Origin: DASVHS01 sp038244815 | GTDB taxonomy: Bacteria; Acidobacteriota; Thermoanaerobaculia; Gp7-AA8 | Direction: 5' to 3' | Assembly: GCA_038244815.1 (NCBI GenBank) | Contig: JBBRTB010000004.1 | Coordinates: 182,295 to 246,294, forward strand | Length of the DNA stretch: 64,000 nt | Shown here: in pieces, positions 38,539 through 47,437 of the stretch | How positions within the stretch are numbered: the stretch's first letter is position 1 | How the letters are laid out: the number at the start of each line of letters is the position of its first letter | Program-made: the position numbers and the translations under genes | The notes under the pieces: generated by a model | The model's database searches: none | What the model was told of the DNA's origin: nothing | The model's input: only the letters and a program-made list of their open reading frames with translations

Positions 38539-41293
38539 GCTTATCGGGCCAATTGTCCACGACCGGCGTCAAAGCACGTGGCAAGGAAACCGTGAACTCG
38601 GCTCCCTGCCCCGGCGTGCTGCGCACGCTGATCTCGCCGTCATTGGCATTGACGATCCGGCGGCTGATGGCCAGGCCCAGACCGGTTCCGCCCTGTCCCC
38701 GCTTCGTCGTGACGAGCGGATCGAAGATGCGATCGATCATGTCGGCCGCGATGCCCTTGCCGTCGTCGCGAATGCGGATGGCGACGCGCTCCTCGCTGTC
38801 TTCGACGCCGATCCAGATGTTGCCTCCCTGGCTGACGGCGTCGCGGGCGTTGAGGATGACGTTGGTCAGAACCTGCTGCAGATCGTGAAAGTTCCCGCGT
38901 ACCTGGATGGAGGGAATCGGCCCGACGTGCACGGTGATGTTTTTCGGAGTGAGCAGATCCTCGTGCAGCGCCATGGTCGAGCTGACGAGCTCGGGGATGG
39001 ACACCAGCTCGCGCGTGCGCGGACGCTGGGCGATGAGGTCCAGCAGGTTGTTGACGAGGTTCGAGGCCCGGAACGTCTGCTGCTCCATTTTTTGCAGCAG
39101 TTTGTATTTGGGATCCTTCTCGTCGGTCTCCGACAGCAGCAGCTGCGCGTACGACGAGATGCCGGTGAGCGGCGTGTTGACCTCGTGGGCGACGCCGGCG
39201 GCCAGCAGTCCCAGCGAGGCCAGCCGCTCCTTGTCCTGCAGCTCGCGCTCCAGCCGCACGCGGTCGGAGATGTCGCCGATGACCAGGACGCGGGCGCCGT
39301 CTTCCACGTCACCGCTGTTCAGCGGGTTGGCCGTCACCGTCACTTCCTTTTCCTCGCCGTACTTGTTCACGAAGTTCGTGGAGATCGTCCGCGACGCGCC
39401 GTGACGCAGCTCCTCGTACGGCGGGAAGAGCGACTGGATCGGCTCGTCTTCCTGTTCGGCGCCGACCAGCTCCCAGAACGCGCGGTTCGCGGTCAGCACC
39501 GTGCCGTCGCTGGCCACCACCGCGATCGACGATGACGACGACTCGATGATGTTCTCGTTGTACTCCTTGAGCGCACGGATCTCGTCGACCTGCCGCCGCA
39601 GCCGCCCGTACAGACGGGAGTTCTCGATGGCCAGCGCCACCGGGGCGGTCAGACTGCCCAGCAGATGAAGATCGTCACGCGACAGCGGCTCTTCACCACG
39701 CTTCGTGCCCAGGACCATCAGCCCCTGCAACTCCCCGCGGTTGCGGAGCGGGAACACATAGCGATATCCGGCCTTGAGCAGCAGCCAGGGCAGCTCACTG
39801 GCATCGGGAAGGCGCGGCTCGGTGAGGACGAGCGGTCCCTCCTTCGGCAGGAACGGGAAGTCGCTGGCGGCGGCGCGCCGCGGCACGCCCTCTTCCGGAG
39901 CGTAGATGACCAGCGTCATCCCGTCGCGCGTGAAGAGATTCATCTTCTCGATGTCCAGCGTGGCCCGCAGGCGCTCGCGCATCATGGCGATGAGCTCGTG
40001 CACGTCGTGGAACGTGGCCAGCTCCTGACCGAAGTCGGTCATGGTCCGGCGATGCCGGTAGGAATCGCGATAGAGAATCATCTCGATCACCGACTCGATC
40101 TTGCCCTTGACCGGAATCAGCACGCCGGCGATGAACAGACCCGACGTGAAAGCGAGGAAGTTGCGCTCCATGAGCGCTCCCTCCTCGATCACGTGCGACA
40201 ACACCAGATTGACCGTGGAGAAGGCGATGATGCCGAAGCAGAACGTGACCGAGTACGCCAGCACCTCTTTGATCACCACTTCGACGTCCCACAGCTTGTA
40301 CTTGAGGATCGACACCGCGAACGCCAGCGGAATGAACGCCAGCGGCAGAATCGAAATCGTCGAGAACACCGGACCGACCGAGCCGTTGATGAGGAACGGG
40401 ATGATGTAGATCGCCAGGAACGGCAGAAACCCCAGCGCCAGGCCGAGGTAAATCCACTTGATCTGCTTCTTGCCGACGGCCGCGGCGCTGCGGTACGTCA
40501 GCCCGAGAGCCAGCAAGGCCAGCGTGAAGTAGACGCCGAAGTGAAGCATCTCCCACTTGTCGATGAGCTCGAGCGACCGGAGCGCCGGCGCGACCGCCAG
40601 GGTGTTGCCGAAGACCAGCACGTCGAGATCCCACAACGCCAGGAGCGCCGGAGGCACATAGAGCGCGGCGATGGCCCGGCGGCTGCGCAGAATCGGCCGC
40701 GGGAACAACAGGAAGAAATGCAGCGTCAGCGGCGGCAGCAGAATCCGCGCGAACTCCTCGGTCAGTGACAGCGCTTTGTAGATCCAGTCGATGTCGCCCG
40801 CCGGCGTGTAGACGTAGACCACGAACGACAGCAGCGTGATGAAGTAGAACAACGCCGACTCGCGTGTCTCTCCTCGAAACAGCGTGAACAGGCCGATGGC
40901 CAGGTAGAGGAACCCGATGAAGCTGAGGATCAGATACGCGTAGTCGATCTTCAGCTCGGGCGCGCGGTAGGTGAGCGTGAAGGTGTGGCTCCCGCGCGTG
41001 ACCACCATCGGAATGGGCTGGCCGATCCGCCGCAGCGTCTTCTGCAGCCCTTCCACTTCCCCGCTGGGTGTGGGGCCGATCACCAGGATCTGGTCGCCCG
41101 CACGGAGCCCCGCCCGCGCCGCCCCGCTTCCCTGGTCCACGCTCTTGACCACGATCACGCCGTTGTGGCGCTGGAAGCTGAAGTCGATCCGCTCGAACGA
41201 CGATCGCTTTCGCTGGAACGAGGCGAACGCACCGACGACGAGGATCGCCGTCAGCAGGCTGATGAGAACGTTCGTCAGGACGGATTTCCGCAT
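38516..41293 (-). CDS. PDZ-containing multi-domain sensor histidine kinase
   Basis: 925 residues. TM helix (about 5-25), then a PDZ-like domain (~35-105; GVIVVKSVDQGSGAARAGLR), a block of about seven to eight TM segments (~118-420), a GAF domain (~430-590), a PAS domain (~600-700; SSSIAVVASDGTVLTANRAF), HisKA with phospho-His in GVAHEVNTPLTGI (~704), and HATPase with NARDAVSQGG, DDGKGI and GTGLGLAIS. The PDZ domain faces the periplasm and may sense peptides or protein ends. It is followed by its NtrC regulator and then the M14 peptidase, which suggests an envelope-stress or proteolysis circuit (inference). Confidence 0.93.
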
Positions 41294-41415
41294 GGCGGCG
41301 CGTCAATCCATTCAACGCGGGTGCCGTGACAAAAATGCGCTTAACTCATTGATGATGAATGCGCGACGCCGCTTCGGCCCGTGCGGAGCCGGAGAGGCCT
41401 CTTCAACGGATTGAA

Positions 41416-42276
41416 TCATCGCACCGGAAATCTGCAGACGTCCCGAAGGAGACAAACGTCGCAGTTTTCCTTTCGGCGCGTGCGGCTGCACCGGTCGAGG
41501 ATGCCCAGGCGGCAGATGGCGAAGTCGTACCGTACCGGATCGGCCCGATCGAATTTCGCCAGCCGGTCGGTCACGGCGCGAGCCGTTTTCCAGTCGCCGC
41601 TCTTCCGCGCCGTCAGGCCGAGGAACCTGGCGATGCGGTGAACGTGGGTGTCGAGCGGGACGACGAGTTGGGCCGGGTCGACGAAATCCCAGATGCCGAG
41701 GTCGGGCGGCGTTCGCCGGACCATCCAGCGGAGAAACAGGTTCATCCGCTTGCATGCCGAGCCGTCTCCGGGCGACGTCAGGAGGTACCGTAGTGAGGCC
41801 TCAGGCCTCGGGCCTCTGGCCTCGGAGAGAATGGCTTCGACGAACCGGGTCAGCGACGGGCCGATGTCGTGGTCGCTCTGGTCATAGCATTCCCGAAACA
41901 GAGCGCCGAGCGATCCGTACTCTCCGATCACATGGGCAAGCCGCTCGAGGAGGGCGACGAGGTCGCGGGTCTTGTGAAACCGATGCGCGAATCCTTCGAA
42001 CCGGGTCAACGCTTCCGCGGGATGGAACGTCTGGAGGTATGCGTGCGGGCTCGCGCCCATCGCTTCGAGCACCGTCCCGGCGTTTCGAACCACGATCTCG
42101 GCGCGGCCGTACGCAAACGCCGCGGCGATCAACGCCGCGACCTCCTGGTCGTATGGATCTGTGTAGCGAAGGACGAGTTGGAGCGGATCAGGGTCGATCG
42201 TGGAGATGTCGAACGTGGCCACGAGAGCGTCGAGCCTCTCGCGCAACAGCTCCTGCCGGACCGGTCGGCTTCGCAT
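41416..42276 (-). CDS. TIGR02757-family protein (HhH/FeS endonuclease-like)
   Basis: 286 residues of the TIGR02757 (DUF2400) family. It has the opening DPYDQEVAALIAAAFAYGRA, the core MNLFLRWMVRRTPPDLGIWD, LVVPLDTHVHRIARFLGLTA, and a C-terminal cysteine set (ICRLGILDRCSR ... ENCDVCLLRDVC) like the 4Fe-4S cluster of endonuclease III relatives. A DNA-repair-like role is suggested by the fold but not proven for the family. A GGCCCGA repeat adds EARGPRPEAS in frame near residue 157. It is divergent from the 42357 gene and 122 bp from the kinase gene downstream. Confidence 0.82.
   Translation of the reverse strand: MRSRPVRQELLRERLDALVATFDISTIDPDPLQLVLRYTDPYDQEVAALIAAAFAYGRAEIVVRNAGTVLEAMGASPHAYLQTFHPAEALTRFEGFAHRFHKTRDLVALLERLAHVIGEYGSLGALFRECYDQSDHDIGPSLTRFVEAILSEARGPRPEASLRYLLTSPGDGSACKRMNLFLRWMVRRTPPDLGIWDFVDPAQLVVPLDTHVHRIARFLGLTARKSGDWKTARAVTDRLAKFDRADPVRYDFAICRLGILDRCSRTRRKENCDVCLLRDVCRFPVR
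41795..41825 (-). repeat. In-frame GGCCTGA/GGCCCGA repeats within TIGR02757 gene
   Basis: Four heptamers (on the + strand GAGGCCTCAGGCCTCGGGCC and on through CTCTGGCCTCGG). They encode SEARGPRPEAS on the minus strand, nearly the same peptide as in rsmB. Confidence 0.8.
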
Positions 42277-42356
42277 CAGGAACGTGAAACGGAACCCGAT
42301 GCTGCAAATTTCGTCTTATGGGGGCCGGTCGTAGGCCGCCAACCTCGGAGGAAGCG

Positions 42357-45300
42357 ATGCGCAAGATCCTCACGGTCGTAGCGATTTCACTGTCCGCGGC
42401 ATTTCCACTCACAGCCGCGATCAGCGGTTACGTGATGAACAGCGACGGCCAGGCCATCGCCGGGGCGAAGGTGGAGACGTTCGCGCTGGAGTCATCCGAG
42501 GCGGCGCGCGCCCGCCTGACCAGCGGCACACCCGACCGCGTGCCACTGGCGTCGTCGGCCTCGGATGCGGAGGGAAAGTTCACGCTGGAATCGCCGAAGG
42601 ATCCGGTCGTGGTGCTGCAGATCACGGCGAACGGGTTTGCGCCGGCATCGCTCCGCGTCGAACGCGATGAGGAAGCGAGTGCACTGATCCTCGAGCCCGC
42701 CGCCATGAAGAGCGGAAGCGTCACCGCGAACGGAAAGCCGGTCGCGAACGCCCGCGTGGTCTGGAGCGGCAACGGGGAGGTCGTCGCCACCACGGATGCC
42801 GCGGGTCGCTACAAAGTTCCCGATCCCTCGCAATGGGCCTCGAGCGTCGCGGTGGTGCATCCCGACTATGCGCTCGAAGACGACTCCGACAGCGTCGCTA
42901 CGCCGAACCGCCGAGGACGGGCCCGCGCGGTGACGTCGAGGAGAACGAGCGAAGGGGTCGATCGAGCGCTCGACGCCGGAACGGCGCTCTCCGGCTCGGT
43001 CGTCGGAGAAGACGGAAAGACGCCCGTCGCCGGCGCGGCGGTGTCGATCGACGGATGGCCGGCGACGACGTCGGGACAGGACGGCACGTTCACGGTCGCC
43101 CACGCGCCGGCGAAATGGGGACTGCTCGTCGCCAGAAGCGGATCGCTCGTGGGAACGCGCGCACGCGCCGGCGCGTCGCAGAGACTGCTCGTGAAGCTCG
43201 GAAAATCGGCGACGCTGAGCGGCTCCCTTCGCGACCTGAAGACGCAGGCACCCGTGGCCGGAGCAGAAATCTCCCTGCGCGTGCTGCCGCGATTCGATCC
43301 GTCGGTGACGAGCAGCGCCGTCACCGATGCGAAGGGCAATTTCGCGATGACCGGCGTCATCCCCGGCTCCTACCAGCTCGCCGCGACGAGGCCTGGTTAC
43401 TCGGTGCCGATGCTCAGCGTGTCGCTCGCCGCAAGCCAGAGGGTCAACCAGGCGCTCATCGCCGCGCAACTGGCGCGCCTGTCCGGCACGATCATCGACG
43501 AGCAGAAGCGGCCGGTGGCCGCGGCGCGCGTGGCCACGCAGCAGCTCTCGCGCGGAGGAGGAGGACCGTTCAACTTCATGATGATGGGCGCCGCACCGCA
43601 GCCAGCGGCGAGCGCACCCGACGGCACGTTCAGCATTCGCGCCGAAGGCGATACCGACCTGGAAGTGGACGCCGTGAAGAAGGGCTATCCCCCGGCGAAG
43701 AGCAGCAAACTTCGTCTGGCACCGGGTGAGCGCAGGAGCGGCATCAACCTGACGATCCCGAGCGGCGTGGCTGTCACCGGCCGCGTGCTGGACAAGAGCG
43801 GCAAGCCCATCTCCGGCGCCACTGTTGCGGCATCCGAAAGCGAGGGAGGCTCCGGCGGCAACTTCACGCGGCGGATGATCCTCAATTCCATGCGCCAGCG
43901 GGAAGACGATGCGATCAAGACCGCCGCCGACGGCACGTTCACTACTCGCGTCAAGGAGGGCACCTACGACTTCGGGTTCAAAGCCGATGGCTACGCGGCA
44001 AAGTCCGTGCGCGCCGTGCATGTGACCTCGAGCACCAGGCCGCTGGAAGTGACGCTCGAGCCGGGCGTCGAGATCAGCGGTCGCGTCGCGCGCGGCGGCG
44101 TGGGCGTCGAAGGCGTTCGCATGAACGTCTTCGGCGGAGGCGGCACGAACAGCGCGATGACCGGTCCGGACGGCTCCTTCCAACTCACCGATCTCGCGCC
44201 GGGCCAGTTCATGCTCTCCGCAATCAAGAACGAGGAGTTCATCCAGCAGATTCGCCCCGTCACAGCCCCCGCCTCGGACGTCAACATCGATATTCCGGCG
44301 GGCGGACGGATCACCGGACACGTCGTCGACAAAACGACGAAGCAGCCGGTCACCGCGTTCGACGCGGGTGTGAGCACACCGCGCGGCGGCGGCGGCATGA
44401 TGGTGATGATGGCACCCGCTCTCCGTCACTTCACCAGCGACGACGGCACGTTCGTGCTCGAGAACGTTCCACCGGGACAGACCCAGGTCGTCGTCAACGC
44501 CCCCGGCTACACCAGCGCGCGGCTGCCGAACATCAACGTCGAAGACGGCAAGGCCATCCCTGACATCGAAGTGGACATGGATCACGGCGTACGCGCGGTC
44601 GGCCACGTCACCGGTCCCGATGGCTCGCCGTTGCCGGGAGTCTCGGTACGTCTCGACACCACCGGCGGACGCGTCATGAATATCGGATTTCAGAACTCGG
44701 CGACGATGACCGACGCGAACGGCGACTTCTCGATGGACGCGCTCGACAGTGGCGACAAGACGTTCGTCTTCTCGCGCAGCGGATATCTGAACGCGCAGAA
44801 GCAGGCCACCCTCTCGGATGCCGAAACACGCGTCGATGCCCAGCTATCAACCGGCACGTCCGTGAGCGGCACCGTCGTCACCGACGCCGGCGTTCCCGTC
44901 GGCGACGCTTCGGTCATGGCCCAATCCGCGGCCGACTCGGGTTTCGGCATGCGATCGACGCGCACCGACGCCGGCGGCAACTTCGCATTCGAAGGGCTGA
45001 CCCCGGGGCGCTACACGTTTCGAGCGTCGAAAAGCAGTTACGCCGATGGGCGGCTGCCCGACTACGACATCACCGGCGGCGCACCGCCGCGCATCGTTCT
45101 GACCAGCGGCGGCGTCATCTACGGCCAGGTCACCGGACTCACGCCGGATGAACTGCAGCGCGCCACCGTGAACGCGGGAAGCTCGAGCGGAAGCGCGTCG
45201 GCGCCGGTCGATGCCAGCGGATCGTTCCGCATCGAAGGCGCACCGGTCGGGACGGTGCGGGTCTCCGCGAACACGGGAGGTGGCATGATCGGCGGCAAGA

Positions 45301-46379
45301 GCTCGCCGGTGCAGTCGGTGCAGGTCGACTCGGGCTCGCAGGTACAGGTCAACATCGCCTTCAGGAGCGACATGGTGGTCAGCGGCATGGTGACGCGCAA
45401 CGGCCAGCCGGTTCAGGGCGCCGTGGTGAACTTCAGTCCGAAGGACGCCACGGCCCAGACACGCGCCAGCACGAGCACCGACTCGAGCGGCCGCTACTCG
45501 GTGAACGGACTCGACGACGCGACGTACAACGTCACTGTCGTCGACATCCAGCGTTCCGCGCCGTACAACACGACCTATCAGGTGCGCGGCTCGGGAACGT
45601 TCGATGTCGACATGAAGTCGGCCACGCTGCGCGGCCGCGTGATGGACTCCGACGGCAGCCCGATCGGCGAGGCTCTCGTGCAGTTGCAGGCCACCGGCGA
45701 CGGCGGCGGATTCCGCATGAGCCGCACCGCGCAGACGGATGCCTCGGGCTTGTTCCTCGTCGACAACGTTCCATCGGGCTCGTACACCGTCAGCGCGGCC
45801 AAGGACGGCTACGGGACGAAGGCGGTGGACACGATCGTCAACGACAGCGGAGGCAACGTCGAGATCCAGCTGGCGAAGATCCAGGGCGTGACGCTGCGTG
45901 TCGTCGATGCGCGCGACGGACGCGCGCTCAACGCGCAGGTGCATGTCACGAACGCGCAGAACATGACCGTGTACAACTCGCCGTTCTTCGGAGGCGGCTC
46001 CGCGGACTCCATCAAACTGCCGCTGGACCCGGGCAGCTACGTCGCCGAAATCAACGCCAACGGCTACGCCCCACAGAAGGTGAGGATCACGTCCCCCTCC
46101 AACCCGACGGTGGGACTGACGCCCGGCGGCTCGATCATCGTGCAGTCCAGGGGCAGCGCGCTGCGGCGCGCGCGTCTGCTCCTGCCGGACGGCACCGAGT
46201 ACAGCCGCAACCGTTTCGGAGGAGCGATCTTCACCGTCGATCCCAGTCCCGGTGTGACTGTCCTCAGCAACATCGCCCCGGGCACGTACACGCTCCAGAT
46301 CCTCGGCGATGCCAGCGACGTGGTGACCAGCGCACCGGTGACAGTCCTGGAGGGGCAGCAGGCCACCGTGAGCCTCTGA
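42357..46379 (+). CDS. Giant secreted protein of repeated carboxypeptidase-regulatory-like domains
   Basis: 1340 residues from ATG 42357 (GGAGG 5 bp upstream). Signal peptide MRKILTVVAISLSAAFPLTA, then about a dozen beta-sandwich units of ~80-95 residues with the pattern G-x-V-x-D-x-x-G-x-P-(V/I)-x-G-A ... D-A-x-G-x-F-x(4-8)-L-x-P-G-x-Y, for example VLDKSGKPISGATVAASESE and MDSDGSPIGEALVQLQATGD. These resemble CarboxypepD_reg/Cna-B/PEGA folds. No enzyme domain, sortase signal or TonB barrel is seen, so it is probably a long extracellular or periplasmic stalk or adhesin. It forms its own unit, with a divergent gene before it and a convergent gene after it. Confidence 0.85.
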   Translation: MRKILTVVAISLSAAFPLTAAISGYVMNSDGQAIAGAKVETFALESSEAARARLTSGTPDRVPLASSASDAEGKFTLESPKDPVVVLQITANGFAPASLRVERDEEASALILEPAAMKSGSVTANGKPVANARVVWSGNGEVVATTDAAGRYKVPDPSQWASSVAVVHPDYALEDDSDSVATPNRRGRARAVTSRRTSEGVDRALDAGTALSGSVVGEDGKTPVAGAAVSIDGWPATTSGQDGTFTVAHAPAKWGLLVARSGSLVGTRARAGASQRLLVKLGKSATLSGSLRDLKTQAPVAGAEISLRVLPRFDPSVTSSAVTDAKGNFAMTGVIPGSYQLAATRPGYSVPMLSVSLAASQRVNQALIAAQLARLSGTIIDEQKRPVAAARVATQQLSRGGGGPFNFMMMGAAPQPAASAPDGTFSIRAEGDTDLEVDAVKKGYPPAKSSKLRLAPGERRSGINLTIPSGVAVTGRVLDKSGKPISGATVAASESEGGSGGNFTRRMILNSMRQREDDAIKTAADGTFTTRVKEGTYDFGFKADGYAAKSVRAVHVTSSTRPLEVTLEPGVEISGRVARGGVGVEGVRMNVFGGGGTNSAMTGPDGSFQLTDLAPGQFMLSAIKNEEFIQQIRPVTAPASDVNIDIPAGGRITGHVVDKTTKQPVTAFDAGVSTPRGGGGMMVMMAPALRHFTSDDGTFVLENVPPGQTQVVVNAPGYTSARLPNINVEDGKAIPDIEVDMDHGVRAVGHVTGPDGSPLPGVSVRLDTTGGRVMNIGFQNSATMTDANGDFSMDALDSGDKTFVFSRSGYLNAQKQATLSDAETRVDAQLSTGTSVSGTVVTDAGVPVGDASVMAQSAADSGFGMRSTRTDAGGNFAFEGLTPGRYTFRASKSSYADGRLPDYDITGGAPPRIVLTSGGVIYGQVTGLTPDELQRATVNAGSSSGSASAPVDASGSFRIEGAPVGTVRVSANTGGGMIGGKSSPVQSVQVDSGSQVQVNIAFRSDMVVSGMVTRNGQPVQGAVVNFSPKDATAQTRASTSTDSSGRYSVNGLDDATYNVTVVDIQRSAPYNTTYQVRGSGTFDVDMKSATLRGRVMDSDGSPIGEALVQLQATGDGGGFRMSRTAQTDASGLFLVDNVPSGSYTVSAAKDGYGTKAVDTIVNDSGGNVEIQLAKIQGVTLRVVDARDGRALNAQVHVTNAQNMTVYNSPFFGGGSADSIKLPLDPGSYVAEINANGYAPQKVRITSPSNPTVGLTPGGSIIVQSRGSALRRARLLLPDGTEYSRNRFGGAIFTVDPSPGVTVLSNIAPGTYTLQILGDASDVVTSAPVTVLEGQQATVSL

Positions 46380-46396
46380 CGCACCGGGAGACGACC

Positions 46397-47020
46397 CTAA
46401 GCGTCGTGATCGTGATCGTGCTCGTGGTCGTCCATCGGCGGTGGCTCGGGGATGTCCACCGCCACCTCGAGCGGCACTCGCTCGTGCTGCAGTACCGGTC
46501 CGCCGCCGAACGTGCTCTTCCGGTACTTCTCGACGCGCTTGAACAGGTGATGGAGGTCGTAGGTCAGGCGCATGACCGTACGACGCAGCTTGTACTTCAC
46601 GCGCCTGAAGGCATCGAGATCGTCGCCGCGTAACGTCGGAAAAAAGCTCGCGATCTCGGCGATGCGCTTGCGCACCTTCTCCAGATCCTTGTCCTGGATG
46701 TTCAGAAACACTTCCTCGGTGCCGACCAGCATCGGCTCGACGCCGCTCATCTGGACGTCGAACCAGTTCCAGAGCTGGATGAGATCGATGCGCCGGCCCT
46801 TGGAGAGAAACCGCGTCTCCAGCAGATCCTGGCGGAAATAGCCGAAGAGTTTCCGGTCGTCGGTCCGGTTGAACTCCTCATCGGTCATGTTGCGGATGTT
46901 CCAGACGCCGTAGCGGATGATGTCGTTCCGTGTGCCACGGAGCTGGCGGGTCACTTCTTCCAGCGCCTTGAACGGAAGCTGCGAGAGCGTCTGAGGCTCC
47001 GCGAGGGGGCGCTCGGACAT
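46397..47020 (-). CDS. Hypothetical helical protein with His/Asp tail
   Basis: 207 residues from ATG 47020 (MSERPLAEPQTLSQLPFKAL); a start 18 bp upstream is possible. It is mostly helical, with many charged residues (NDIIRYGVWNIRNMTDEEFN, DLEKVRKRIAEIASFFPTLR). The end, MDDHEHDHDHDA, is a likely metal-binding tail. No signal peptide or membrane segment; I do not recognise a family. It is convergent with the giant gene (17-bp gap) and divergent from the DUF192 gene. Confidence 0.7.
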   Translation of the reverse strand: MSERPLAEPQTLSQLPFKALEEVTRQLRGTRNDIIRYGVWNIRNMTDEEFNRTDDRKLFGYFRQDLLETRFLSKGRRIDLIQLWNWFDVQMSGVEPMLVGTEEVFLNIQDKDLEKVRKRIAEIASFFPTLRGDDLDAFRRVKYKLRRTVMRLTYDLHHLFKRVEKYRKSTFGGGPVLQHERVPLEVAVDIPEPPPMDDHEHDHDHDA

Positions 47021-47101
47021 TGGGCGCGAAGAATACAACGGTTATCGCGGATCGGCGAAACCGCGGTCCCGGCAGCCCGTAACCCGTTGTCTCATGGCAG
47101 A

Positions 47102-47425
47102 ATGGCCGCGGTCGTGACACACGATTTTCGCCACATGCCCGTGGCCCGCTCGTTCGCCGACCGGGCTCGCGGCCTGATCGGCCGTCCCGCCGAGTCCTTC
47201 GCCGTCTTCATCCCCGCCTGCCGGTCGATTCATACCTGCTTCGTGCGCGCCCCCATCGACGTGATCTTCGTCGACCGTGACAACGGCGTCGTGGCCATCG
47301 AGCCGGACGTTCCGCCGTGGCGGGTGCGCATCGGCCCACGCTCGGCGCAGTCGGTGCTGGAACTGCCGGCCGGTGAGGCGGCACGAGCGGCTCTGTCGCT
47401 CGGCGACACGATCCTCGTGGCCTGA
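47102..47425 (+). CDS. DUF192 family protein
   Basis: 107 residues from ATG 47102 (a TTG at 47087 is also in frame). Family features are the early ADRARGLIGRP and SIHTCFVRAPIDVIFVDRDN, with a late LELPAGEAARAALSLGDTI. DUF192 proteins are small all-beta proteins of unknown role, often secreted; no signal peptide is seen here. It ends 12 bp before the convergent M36-like peptidase. Confidence 0.85.
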   Translation: MAAVVTHDFRHMPVARSFADRARGLIGRPAESFAVFIPACRSIHTCFVRAPIDVIFVDRDNGVVAIEPDVPPWRVRIGPRSAQSVLELPAGEAARAALSLGDTILVA

Positions 47426-47437
47426 GGCCCGACCCGC

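Noticed and set aside
42492..44606. 704-codon open frame opposite the giant repeat gene (and another at 44847-45944)
   Set aside because: Antisense of periodic GC-rich codons; no motifs, while the + strand has a signal peptide, ribosome site and domain repeats.
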